NCBI GenBank assembly: GCA_046330415.1
Contig: JAXLSW010000022.1
Span: forward strand, 31,487 to 95,486
DNA: 64,000 nucleotides
Source of the DNA: RHKX01 sp046330415
GTDB lineage: Bacteria > Actinomycetota > Thermoleophilia > Solirubrobacterales > 70-9
Reading direction: 5' to 3'
Part shown: positions 17,204 to 26,564 of the stretch, one piece after another
Numbering within the stretch: the stretch's first letter is position 1
How the letters are laid out: each line of letters starts with the position of its first letter
The notes under the pieces: generated by a model
Databases searched by the model: none
Told to the model about the DNA's origin: nothing
What the model saw: the letters and a program-made list of their open reading frames with translations, nothing else
Translations under genes and position numbers: made by a program

Positions 17204-18901
17204 CTAGACCTCCTGATACAGCGGGCCGTCGCCGCCCTCGGGCATGGTCAGACGACCGCCCTTGGCGTTGATGGCGCCGCACTGCACGCAGTTGGAGGCG
17301 GTGACGTGGACGTCGACCTCCGCGGCCCCGCTCTCGAGCTGGTCCTCGGGGATCTCGTAGACCTGCGCCGGGCACATCGAGACCCAGGTCTGGGCGACCT
17401 CGCGTGGGACGTGCGTCTGGATGCGGACGTGGTTGGGAGCGTCGTCGCGGGTCGCGTTGCCCGAGAGGAACACCGAGTCGAGCTTGTTGAACGTGAGCTC
17501 GTTGTCCGGCTCGGGGTACTTCTCCGACGCCTTGCCGATGAACATCGGCACCTCGGCGTCGGCCTCGCTCTCCTTGTGGCCGGGAGGGAAGGCGCCGCCC
17601 GAGAGCAGCCACGCGTTGGCGATCGCGCCGAAGGCGAAGAAGCCCTTGTCGCCGAACTGGCGGACGTTGCGCGACTTGTAGAGGTCCTTCTCGATGTCGG
17701 ACTTGCGGACGCGCTCCTCGTAGCCGGAGAAGTCGACCGAGTCGGGGTCCTTCTTCAGGCTCTCGACGATCGCCTCGGCGGCATAGATGCCGGCGTGCAT
17801 CGCGTAGTGGATCCCCTTCAGGTAAGGGATGTTCACCATCGCCGCGTTGTCGCCGCACATCACCATGCCGGGCACGGCGAGCTTGGTCGGCATCGACCAG
17901 TAGCCGCCGGACGGGATGGTCTTGGCGCCCCAGCCGACGCGCTTGCCGCCGTCGAGCATCTTGCGGATGAACGGGTGCGTCTTGAACTGCTGCAGGAGGT
18001 CGTGGCAGGAGAACGTGGCGTCGGTGGTGTCGAGACCCGCGACCATGCCGATGCAGATCTTGTCCTCGCCCATCGGGTAGATGAACGAGCCGCCGAACTC
18101 GTTGAAGCGTGGCCCCTTGCGCAGCGGCCAGTTCATGGTGTGGATGACCGCGTCGAGCGGCTCCTTGACCTCCCAGACCTCCTTGACGCCGATCTCCCAG
18201 CGCTGAGCGTCACCGGCGATGTCGTAGTAGTCGACGGCGCACTGGGTCAGGTGGCCGAGCGTGCCCTCGGCGAGCACGGTGGCCTTCGCCATCAGGTCCG
18301 AGCCGGGCTCGAAGTTGCCGAGCTCCTGGCCGTCCTTGCCGCGGCCCTTGTCGCCGGAGCGGACGCCGCGGACGATCCGGTCCTCGATCAGCAGCTTGTC
18401 GGCGACGGTCTCGGTGAGGATGTAGGCGCCGGCCTCCTCCGCCCGCTCGGCGAGGAAGCGGCTCAACTTCGAGATCGAGGTGACGTAGTTGCCGTGGTTG
18501 CGGAAGTTCGGGGGCGGCGGCTTCAGCGGGATCGCCCTGCTCTTGGTGAGCAGATAGACGGCGTCCTTCTCGACCTTCTGGTAGACGGGCCAGTCGTCGG
18601 GGTCCAGGTCGGGGAAGAGCTCCTCCATCGCCGACGGCCGCATGTTGGCGCCGGAGAGGTTGTGCGCCCCGCAGACCTTGCCCTTCTCGAGCACCGCGAC
18701 GGGGATCTCGCCGAGCTTCTCGGTCAGCTCAGGCTCGTCCTCGAGCAGCTGCATCACCCGGTTGGCGCAGGCGAGACCGGCGGGACCACCGCCGACGATC
18801 ACGATGCCCGCCTCGAGGCGCTCGTCCTCGGCGTCCGTCGGGGCGCCGACGTGCTCGGAGGGGTCGAACGGGGGCGGGAACTCGCTGGGTGCTACTGCCA
18901 T
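17204..18901 (-). CDS. Electron transfer flavoprotein:quinone oxidoreductase
   Basis: Passes electrons from ETF to the membrane quinone pool, 565 aa. An FAD-binding Rossmann motif IVIVGGGPAGLACANRV is near residue 33. A large substrate domain follows, and a C-terminal ferredoxin-like module has CPAQVYE and NCVQCGAIN. Human-type ETF-QO has four Cys ligands (C, C-x2-C-x2-C); here the last is Ile (CVQCGAI), leaving three. The Fe-S cluster may be altered or absent. It is the last gene of an etfB-etfA-etfQO unit, 94 nt after etfA. Confidence 0.9.
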   Translation of the reverse strand: MAVAPSEFPPPFDPSEHVGAPTDAEDERLEAGIVIVGGGPAGLACANRVMQLLEDEPELTEKLGEIPVAVLEKGKVCGAHNLSGANMRPSAMEELFPDLDPDDWPVYQKVEKDAVYLLTKSRAIPLKPPPPNFRNHGNYVTSISKLSRFLAERAEEAGAYILTETVADKLLIEDRIVRGVRSGDKGRGKDGQELGNFEPGSDLMAKATVLAEGTLGHLTQCAVDYYDIAGDAQRWEIGVKEVWEVKEPLDAVIHTMNWPLRKGPRFNEFGGSFIYPMGEDKICIGMVAGLDTTDATFSCHDLLQQFKTHPFIRKMLDGGKRVGWGAKTIPSGGYWSMPTKLAVPGMVMCGDNAAMVNIPYLKGIHYAMHAGIYAAEAIVESLKKDPDSVDFSGYEERVRKSDIEKDLYKSRNVRQFGDKGFFAFGAIANAWLLSGGAFPPGHKESEADAEVPMFIGKASEKYPEPDNELTFNKLDSVFLSGNATRDDAPNHVRIQTHVPREVAQTWVSMCPAQVYEIPEDQLESGAAEVDVHVTASNCVQCGAINAKGGRLTMPEGGDGPLYQEV

Positions 18902-18995
18902 GAGAGGTGGGGACTCGCTTTCGGGTTAAGGGTGGAAACGGGAGGCTGGAGATCGCTGCTCCAGCCTCCGCGTTCCGCGCGCGGCTGGGCCGCGC

Positions 18996-19973
18996 TCAGC
19001 CCTTCTTGGCCTTGATGGCTTCGGTCAGCTTCGGGAGGATCTTGTGCAGATCCCCGACGACGCCGAAGTCGCAGTACTCGAAGATCGGCGCGTTCGGATC
19101 CTTGTTGACCGCGAGGATGTACTCGCTGTTCTGCATCCCGACCTTGTGCTGGATGGCACCGGAGATCCCGGCCGCGAAGTACAGCTTCGGCGCGACGGTC
19201 TTGCCCGTCTGACCGATCTGGGTCGCGTAGGGGATCCACCCGGCGTCGACGATGGCGCGCGTGGCGGCCACCTCGCCGCCGAGAGCGGAGGCCAGGTCGC
19301 GGGCGACGGAGAGGTTCTCCTCGCCGCCGAAGCCACGGCCGGAGCCGACGAGGATGTCGGCCTCGGTGATGTCGACCCCGCCCTCGTCGCCGGACTCACC
19401 ACGGGTGACCATGGTGGCCTTGGTCGAGAAGTCGGAGAGCTCGACGTCGATGTCGACGACCTCCGCGTCACCGCCGCCCGACTCCTTCACGTCGAAGGCG
19501 TTGAGGCGACCGATGATCACACCGGGCTCGGAGACGTAGCCCACGTCGACGACGGCCGAGTCCTGCAGGACCGGGCGCTCGGCGACGAGCTTGCCGCCGT
19601 CGGCCTTGACCGCGGTGACCTCCATGGTCACACCGGCGCCGAGGCGGGCGGTCAGGCCGGCCCCGATCTCGAAGCCGAGCAGTCCACCGCCGAACAGGGC
19701 GTAGGAGATGTCGTTCTCGGTGATGACCTTGGCCATCGCGTCGACGATCGGCTGGGCCAGACCCTCCGGGACCGACTTGGCCCGGTAGACCTTGGCCGCG
19801 CCGTACTTGCCGAGGCCGGCGGCCGCGGCGTCGTCGACGTCGCCGACGACGAGCGCGGCGGCCTCGCCGCCGATCTCGCCGGCCAGCTTGGCCGCCTCGG
19901 AGATCGCCCCGAGGGAGTTGTTGTTGAACTCGCCCTCATCGGAGTGGAGGGCGTAGACGAGGATGCCGGGCAT
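18996..19973 (-). CDS. etfA: Electron transfer flavoprotein alpha subunit
   Basis: 325 aa. The FAD domain is in the C-terminal half, with VGSGRGFGGEENLSVARDLA and VAPKLYFAAGISGAIQHKVG, the ETF-alpha signature. Forms a heterodimer with EtfB and collects electrons from acyl-CoA dehydrogenases (one is encoded at 30626). The etfB stop lies immediately before the etfA start, so expression is coupled. Homologous to mycobacterial FixB (Rv3028c). Confidence 0.95.
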   Translation of the reverse strand: MPGILVYALHSDEGEFNNNSLGAISEAAKLAGEIGGEAAALVVGDVDDAAAAGLGKYGAAKVYRAKSVPEGLAQPIVDAMAKVITENDISYALFGGGLLGFEIGAGLTARLGAGVTMEVTAVKADGGKLVAERPVLQDSAVVDVGYVSEPGVIIGRLNAFDVKESGGGDAEVVDIDVELSDFSTKATMVTRGESGDEGGVDITEADILVGSGRGFGGEENLSVARDLASALGGEVAATRAIVDAGWIPYATQIGQTGKTVAPKLYFAAGISGAIQHKVGMQNSEYILAVNKDPNAPIFEYCDFGVVGDLHKILPKLTEAIKAKKG

Positions 19974-20765
19974 CTAGATCAGCTTCCTTTCCTCGAGCTT
20001 GGCGATGATCTTCTCGATCGTCTCCGCCGTGTCCTCGTCCTCGATGACCTCGCCGGCGGCCTTCTCGGCGGGCGGGTTGATCGCGAGGACCGTGGTCTGG
20101 GAGCCGCTCTCGCCGACCTTGTCGGACTCGATGCCGACGTCGCCGGTGGCCTTGGTGTCGAGGGGCTTCTTCTTGGCGCCCATGATCGCCTTCAGCGACG
20201 GGTAGCGGGGCTCGTTGATCGCGTCGCCGACGCTGATCACGGCCGGCAGCTCGATGTCGACGGTGTCGTAGCCGTACTCGGCCTGACGCTGGCAGCGGAG
20301 CTTGCCGTCGCTGACGTCCATCTGGATGACCTGCGTGAGCGAGGGCATCTTCAGGTGGTCGGCCACGACCGCGCCGATCGTGTAGCACTCGCCGTCGTCG
20401 GACTGCTGGCCCAGCAGGACCAGGTCGGGCGACTCGGACTCGAGCACCTTCGCCAGGGCGTAGCCCGTGGCGCAGACGTCGGAGCCCGCGAGGGCGTCAT
20501 CGGACAGGTGGACGGAGCGGTCGGCGCCGAGGGCGACGGCCTTGTGCAGCGCGCGGGCCGCGGTGTCGGGGCCCATCGTGACGGCGACGATCTCGTCGAC
20601 CTGGACCTCACCGCCCTCGCGAATCTGCATGGCGGCCTCGATGCCGTGGGTGTCGAACGGGTTCAGGTTCCGCTCGCCGGAGCGGTCGAGCCGCTTCGTG
20701 CCGGGGTCGATCCGCTTCTGAACAGCGGCGTCCGGCACCTCCTTGACAAGACAACAGATCTTCAA
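19974..20765 (-). CDS. etfB: Electron transfer flavoprotein beta subunit
   Basis: 263 aa, beginning MKICCLVKEVPDAAVQKRID, the usual EtfB N-terminus. Motif VLLGQQSDDGECYTIGAVVA contains the AMP-binding region, and the conserved arm PAVISVGDAINEPRYPSLKA matches the family signature. First gene of the ETF unit; the 102-nt leader upstream holds a palindromic operator at 20827-20850. Confidence 0.95.
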   Translation of the reverse strand: MKICCLVKEVPDAAVQKRIDPGTKRLDRSGERNLNPFDTHGIEAAMQIREGGEVQVDEIVAVTMGPDTAARALHKAVALGADRSVHLSDDALAGSDVCATGYALAKVLESESPDLVLLGQQSDDGECYTIGAVVADHLKMPSLTQVIQMDVSDGKLRCQRQAEYGYDTVDIELPAVISVGDAINEPRYPSLKAIMGAKKKPLDTKATGDVGIESDKVGESGSQTTVLAINPPAEKAAGEVIEDEDTAETIEKIIAKLEERKLI

Positions 20766-20826
20766 AGTGGGTGCCTCTCAGGTGCGAAATAGGGATTAGC
20801 GGCCGGGAATGGTACCGGTTCGCCCG

Positions 20827-20850
20827 CCGATTGACTGACCAGTCAATCGG
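20827..20850 (-). promoter_or_regulatory. Palindromic operator upstream of etfBA
   Basis: CCGATTGACT (20827-20836) and AGTCAATCGG (20841-20850) are perfect 10-base arms around GACC. The core TTGACTGACCAGTCAA has the size and symmetry of operators bound by TetR-type regulators of fatty-acid and amino-acid degradation. It lies 61 bases before the etfB start. It is AT-containing and lacks a T-tract, so a terminator for the upstream gene (stop at 20868) is less likely. A possible -10 (TACCAT, minus strand 20815-20810) is just downstream. Confidence 0.65.
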
Positions 20851-20867
20851 TCACCGGCGGGAAGCCC

Positions 20868-21182
20868 CTATCCGCCGAAGCCGGTGGTCGCGACGATGAT
20901 CGCGATGACGGCGATGAGGACGATCACGGCGACCATGACCACGCCGGCCCCGAGGATCGTCTTCCTCGCGTCGAGATCCTCCTCCGGACCCTCGGAGAAG
21001 ACGTCCTGGCGGATGTCGATCGCATCGGCATCCGCGCCACTGCGGTCCTCCGCATCCTGCTGCTTGCGCGCGGCCTCCTCAGCCAGCTCGCGGGTGGCGT
21101 AGTTGGAGAGAGCCTGAGCCTCGCCGGTTCGGCGCACGTCCCAGCCCTCGACATCGCTCCTGACGACTTCGAAGTTGCTCAT
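20868..21182 (-). CDS. DUF2188-like domain protein with C-terminal membrane anchor
   Basis: 104 aa. Residues 1-45 (WDVRRTGEAQALSNYATREL and following) look like the small DUF2188 beta-alpha fold, which carries W..R..G......TQ.EA.-type spacing. An acidic linker leads to one strongly hydrophobic C-terminal helix (about 76-98). Probably a tail-anchored protein facing the cytoplasm. Function unknown. Confidence 0.7.
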   Translation of the reverse strand: MSNFEVVRSDVEGWDVRRTGEAQALSNYATRELAEEAARKQQDAEDRSGADADAIDIRQDVFSEGPEEDLDARKTILGAGVVMVAVIVLIAVIAIIVATTGFGG

Positions 21183-21218
21183 GGCGGGTTGAGTACCCGC
21201 CCGCGAGGGTGCGAACCG

Positions 21219-21650
21219 TCAGCCGCAGTTCGGCCAGGGGCTGGTTCCCGCGCGCCCCTTGAGGCGAACGGCCACGAACGCCTGGGTCCGGTAGCTGAAG
21301 GCGATCGGATCGCCGCCGGGGCTCTTGGGCGAGCTGCGCCAGGTCGAGATCGAGAACTGGAAGGCGCCGCGATAGAGGCCGTCGGCGCCGATCGCGTCGG
21401 CGTCCCTGCCCGATTCGCATGCGGCGACGCGTCGCGCCCAGCGCTTGTTGGCCGGGGAGACTTTGCGCTTCCAGAGGCCGTCGTAGACCTCCTTGTGGCG
21501 CTTGTCGATGTTCTTGCCGTGGCCCCCGTAGCGGGCGCCCTCCCCCGTCGAGGCGTTGGCGATCGCGACGAGCGCGAGGGCCAGGAGGATCGTCAGCAGG
21601 AAGGTGGCGGCGATGAGCCGGATCTGAGGTGCGAGCATCGAGGCGGGCAC
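21219..21650 (-). CDS. Secreted Rpf/transglycosylase-like protein
   Basis: 143 aa. An N-terminal signal anchor (about 11-31) is followed by a small lysozyme-like domain: VAACESGRDADAIGADGLYR, GAFQFSISTWRS and PWPNCG. Glu79 is the expected catalytic acid, as in resuscitation-promoting factors and short transglycosylases; Cys78 and Cys142 could form a disulfide. It should cleave peptidoglycan glycan strands in wall remodelling or revival from dormancy. No LysM or G5 module is present, so it is a minimal form. GTG start at 21650, or ATG at 21638. Confidence 0.85.
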   Translation of the reverse strand: MPASMLAPQIRLIAATFLLTILLALALVAIANASTGEGARYGGHGKNIDKRHKEVYDGLWKRKVSPANKRWARRVAACESGRDADAIGADGLYRGAFQFSISTWRSSPKSPGGDPIAFSYRTQAFVAVRLKGRAGTSPWPNCG

Positions 21651-21662
21651 CTTAAGCGGGTT

Positions 21663-21679
21663 GTTAGCGATCGGTTAGC
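21663..21679. promoter_or_regulatory. 11-bp direct repeat upstream of Rpf-like gene
   Basis: GTTAGC occurs at 21663-21668 and 21674-21679, with an 11-base period, 12 bases before the Rpf-like start. Direct hexamers one helical turn apart are typical sites for OmpR-family response regulators; MtrA, which controls rpf and wall hydrolase genes in actinobacteria, binds such repeats. Assignment to MtrA is inference only. Confidence 0.35.
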
Positions 21680-21770
21680 ACCGCTGACACGGCTGCAAGA
21701 TCACGCCCAATGCAGGGGATCCGCTGCGGGCGCCGACGACTCGCGCCGATGGAGGTGAATCGGCCTCAGT

Positions 21771-22769
21771 TCAACCGCGCGCGGGCTCGATCAGGATCTT
21801 GAGCTCGGGCGTGCCCGGGCGCAGAAGCTCCGCGAACGCCGCCGCCACCCCGTCGAGGCCGATCCGCGACGTGACGAGCTCATCAGCCGGGACCTTTCCA
21901 TCGGCGAGCATCGCGACCGCCTCGTCGAAGCTGGCCGGGCGATAGGCGAACGACCCCCGCAGCTTCGCCTCCTTCAGCATCACGTTGAGCTGGGAGATCG
22001 GGACGGGCTCCTCGAGCATCCCGACGAGTGCGACGGTCCCCTCCGGGGCCAGGATCTCGATCGCGAGGCCGGGCGCGTTGACGTTGCCCGCGCACTCGAT
22101 CACGACCTCCGGGAGCCCCCCGTCGAACGCCTCGATCACGGCCTCGTGGACGCCCTCGAGGCCCAGCGCGGTCGCCGCACCGAGGCGGAGGGCGAGCTCC
22201 CGGCGCTGCTCGTTGGGCTCGATCACGACGACCCGTTCGAACCCGCGGCCGCGGAGGCCGACGATCGTCATCGCGCCGATCGGGCCGCAGCCGAGGACGC
22301 AGACGTTCATACCGGGCTCGGCTCCGGAGATGTCGATGCCGTGCAGGCCGACCGCAAGCGGCTCCACGAGCGCACCGTGGGAGAGCTCGACCTCGTCCGG
22401 CACCCGCCACAGCATCTCGACGGGGCAGGTCATCCGCTCCGCGTAGCCACCGTCGTTGGTGCCGAGGCCGATGCCGCCCTCCATGGACGCGGCGATGTCG
22501 AGCCGGTCGATCGGTGGGAATGGGTAGACACAGACGCGGTCGCCCTCGCTCCAGCCCTCGACCCCGGGGCCCACCGCGGCGATGGTTCCGGCCAGCTCGT
22601 GGCCGAGGATCGCCCCCTCGGGCAGGATCCCGGAGGGAAGCATGTGCAGGTCGGAGCCGCAGATGCCGCAGGCGACCACCTCGATGCTCACCTCGCCCTC
22701 GGCGGGCTCGGCGTCCGCGACCTCGCTGACCTCGAGGCTCTGCGCGGGCGCGACGGTGACCGCCCTCAT
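21771..22769 (-). CDS. Zinc-dependent alcohol dehydrogenase (MDR family)
   Basis: 332 aa. The catalytic-zinc region reads CGICGSDLHML and GAILGHELAGTIAAVG; the NAD(P) loop is VCVLGCGPIGAMTIVG. The four-Cys structural zinc lobe is not visible, so it belongs to a shorter subclass. The ATG overlaps the stop of the upstream amidase by four bases, so both are translated together. Paired with an amidase, it may act on an alcohol released from an amide or ester substrate (inference). Confidence 0.88.
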   Translation of the reverse strand: MRAVTVAPAQSLEVSEVADAEPAEGEVSIEVVACGICGSDLHMLPSGILPEGAILGHELAGTIAAVGPGVEGWSEGDRVCVYPFPPIDRLDIAASMEGGIGLGTNDGGYAERMTCPVEMLWRVPDEVELSHGALVEPLAVGLHGIDISGAEPGMNVCVLGCGPIGAMTIVGLRGRGFERVVVIEPNEQRRELALRLGAATALGLEGVHEAVIEAFDGGLPEVVIECAGNVNAPGLAIEILAPEGTVALVGMLEEPVPISQLNVMLKEAKLRGSFAYRPASFDEAVAMLADGKVPADELVTSRIGLDGVAAAFAELLRPGTPELKILIEPARG

Positions 22770-24178
22770 GCCGCCACCTCGGGGATCCGCTCGGTCCAGG
22801 CGGTCTCGGCCTCGACCTGGGCCGAGAGCGAGAGCAGCAGATCCTCGCGATCGGGCGGGGCGACGAGCGTCATCCCGATCGGGAGCGCGCCGGTCGGAAC
22901 CGGCGCGGGGATCGACGCCGCCGGCTGGCCGGTGTGGTTCCAGACGGGCGTGTAGGGATAGGTGCGGGCCATGCCGAGCAGCGTACGCAAAGCTCCCATT
23001 CCCGCCCAGCGCCCGATCTCGACGGGCGGCTCCGCGATCGTCGGGGTGAGGACGACGTCGAAGTTCTCGAAGATCGCGTTGATCCGGGCCGCGTGCTCAC
23101 CCTGGCGGCGCAGCGAGCTCTGCAGGACGCGCTCGGGGATCCGGCGGCCGAGCTTGCCGAAGCCGCGCGTGCGGGGTTCGAGCCGCTCCGGGTGCTCGAC
23201 GGCGTCGACGTCCTGGGCGATCCCACGCAGATAGCGGGGGACGAAGTCGTTGGCGACGGACCCCCAGTCGGGCGCCCGGTCGACGACCTCGTGGCCGAGG
23301 CCGCGCAGGACGTCCTTGGTCGCCTCGAAGGCGGCGACGACGCGGTCGTCGAGCTTCGGCGGCAGCGGCCCCCGCGGGGGCTTCGTCGTCGCCGCGATGC
23401 GGAGCTTGCCGGGCGCGCGGGCGGCTGCCGCGGCGAAGGACTCGACGGGCGGCGGCGTGTCGACGTCCCCCTCGACCCTGCCCGCGACGACGTCGAGCCA
23501 GAGCGCCGTGTCCGCCACCCGGCGGCTCACGCAGCCGTTGGCCGAGAGCCCGTACCAGTGCTCGCGATACGGCATCAGGCTGATCCGGCCGCGCTGCGGC
23601 TTCAGCCCGAAGAGACCGCAGCAGGCGGCCGGGATGCGGATCGAGCCGCCGCCGTCGGAGGCGGAAGCGGCGCCGACCATCAACGCCGCAACGGCGGCGG
23701 CGGAGCCTCCAGACGAACCGCCGGAGGTGTGGTCGAGGTCCCAGGGATTGCGGGTGATCCCCCACGCTTCGGTCTCGGTGAACCCGCAGATTGCGAGCTC
23801 GGGGAGGTTGGTCTTGCCGACGATGACGGCGCCCGCGGCGCGCAGCTTCGCGACCTGGGCGGCGTCCTCGCGGGCGAGCGTGGTGAAGCCGAGGGTGCCG
23901 TGGGTGGTCAACTCGCCGGCGACATCGACCCCGTCCTTGATCGCGACCGGAACGCCGAGAAGCGGCGCGCGCTCACCCGCGGCGAGCCGGCGATCGGCCT
24001 CATCGGCGCTCTCGCGCGCCTGCTCGGCGAGGACGATCCGGAACGCGTTGAGCTTCGGCTGCAGCGCCTCGATCCGCTCGAGGCAGGCCTCGGTCAGCTC
24101 CCGGGAGGAGACGGACCCGTCGGCGACCAACTCGGCCTGGCGGGCGATCCCCGCTGCGAGGAGCTCGGAGCGATCCAT
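22766..24178 (-). CDS. Amidase (amidase signature family)
   Basis: 470 aa. The Ser-cisSer-Lys catalytic machinery is visible: Lys in GVPVAIKDGVDVAGE, the Gly/Ser signature DHTSGGSSGGSAAAVAA, and the nucleophile loop SASDGGGSIRIPAACCGLFG. A stand-alone amidase, not GatA, since gatB and gatC are not adjacent. Substrate unknown. The start has TAGGTT then 6 nt before the ATG on the minus strand, and the divergent gene has the identical arrangement (24179-24262). Confidence 0.9.
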   Translation of the reverse strand: MDRSELLAAGIARQAELVADGSVSSRELTEACLERIEALQPKLNAFRIVLAEQARESADEADRRLAAGERAPLLGVPVAIKDGVDVAGELTTHGTLGFTTLAREDAAQVAKLRAAGAVIVGKTNLPELAICGFTETEAWGITRNPWDLDHTSGGSSGGSAAAVAALMVGAASASDGGGSIRIPAACCGLFGLKPQRGRISLMPYREHWYGLSANGCVSRRVADTALWLDVVAGRVEGDVDTPPPVESFAAAAARAPGKLRIAATTKPPRGPLPPKLDDRVVAAFEATKDVLRGLGHEVVDRAPDWGSVANDFVPRYLRGIAQDVDAVEHPERLEPRTRGFGKLGRRIPERVLQSSLRRQGEHAARINAIFENFDVVLTPTIAEPPVEIGRWAGMGALRTLLGMARTYPYTPVWNHTGQPAASIPAPVPTGALPIGMTLVAPPDREDLLLSLSAQVEAETAWTERIPEVAA

Positions 24179-24262
24179 GCGCGAAACCTATTCCGCCCAC
24201 GGCGTCGGCGTGCGCGACGCGAGCCCCGGGACCATGCCCGGCGCCGCGGCTAGGTTTCGCGC
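24179..24262. promoter_or_regulatory. Mirror-image leaderless promoters between amidase and membrane protein
   Basis: GCGCGAAACCTA (24179-24190) and TAGGTTTCGCGC (24251-24262) are perfect 12-base inverted repeats that abut the two divergent start codons. Each strand thus reads TAGGTT (a TANNNT-type -10) then 6 nt then the start, so both genes look leaderless and share identical core promoters. Confidence 0.65.
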
Positions 24263-25069
24263 GTGACCGCAAAGGGTGCCCGCGCCTGGAAGATCTTCTG
24301 CCTGACGGGTATCGCCTTGTGGGTCGGCCTCACGGTGCTCGCCGCGGTCCTCAACGACGACCCCTCCGACCCACGGCCGGTGACGCTCACCTTCGCGGCC
24401 GGCGGGGCGGTGTTCTTCGGGCTGATCTTCGGGATCTCGCTGTGGAACACGCGGGCGAAGAAGTTCCCCGACCTGGAGCTCCTCTACGCCGAGCTCTCGA
24501 TCGAACCCGAGTTGGGCGGCCGTCGCGTCGCCCGGCTCGCGACGATGCGGCTCGTCGCCCGCTGCTACCTGGTGCTCGGCATGCTCGTCACCGGCCTCGG
24601 GCTCGCCGCGATCGTGCAGGAAACGCTCGGCGCCGGCTCTGCCAGGACCACCCTCACGGTGATGATCGTGATCGTCGTCCTCTGGGCGCTCGCCGTTCCC
24701 TTCGTGATCGGCATCGCGCGCAGGACGACCGACTCGGTCCTCGCTCCACTCCACCTCGAGCAAGCCGGCGCAGCTCTCGTCGGCGAGCGCCACGGCAGGC
24801 GCGTGCGGATCGACGTCACCGCAAAGGGATGGACGACTCGCGTCAGCCCGGCGTCAGCCGTCCCCGAGCTCAGTGGGGACGAGATCCTCGCCTACGCGAA
24901 CCGCGGCGACGCCGACGCCTGGGACGGCGTCGAGATGAGCGCGGACGGCGATGCAGCGGTCGTCAAGCGCGCCGGACGAGCCGGCCACGAGGGCCCGTCC
25001 TGGCTCTGGGACCTATGGCTGGCCGAGCGGCTCGCCGGCGGCTCGGAGCGGTCAGCGGGATTCGACTAG
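24263..25069 (+). CDS. Membrane protein of unknown function
   Basis: 268 aa from GTG 24263. Four predicted membrane segments (about 10-28, 42-60, 98-118 and 131-152), then a cytoplasmic or external soluble C-terminal domain of about 115 residues starting near RRTTDSVLAPLHLEQAG. No known motif recognised. Divergent from the amidase and sharing its mirrored promoter. The 208 bases that follow (25070-25277) hold no gene I can see. Confidence 0.75.
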   Translation: MTAKGARAWKIFCLTGIALWVGLTVLAAVLNDDPSDPRPVTLTFAAGGAVFFGLIFGISLWNTRAKKFPDLELLYAELSIEPELGGRRVARLATMRLVARCYLVLGMLVTGLGLAAIVQETLGAGSARTTLTVMIVIVVLWALAVPFVIGIARRTTDSVLAPLHLEQAGAALVGERHGRRVRIDVTAKGWTTRVSPASAVPELSGDEILAYANRGDADAWDGVEMSADGDAAVVKRAGRAGHEGPSWLWDLWLAERLAGGSERSAGFD

Positions 25070-25277
25070 CCGCGTCATCGCGCTGACGCCGGCGGTTCCG
25101 ATTCGTACCGCTCGGCGCGCAAACCACGCTCACCTCGCACCTGCGCTGCGTATTCCCCTGTCATAGCTGGGTCGATCCGCAGCGCAGACCCCGAGCGACA
25201 CCCGACGCATCGCGCGGCGTCAGCCACACGACGAGCCCCCGGGCCGCAAGCCGACGAGGACGCAGAGCTGAGTGCTC

Positions 25278-26453
<1,176 letters not shown>

Positions 26454-26564
26454 CTGCGGGTCTCCTGAAGGTGAGGGGGCTCGGACGAGGGTGCTCGGGA
26501 TCGTAGTGAGGCGAGCCTTCCAGTCCGGTCCCGAGCGGGGGCGTCGTTATCGTGGCCCGTCCGC

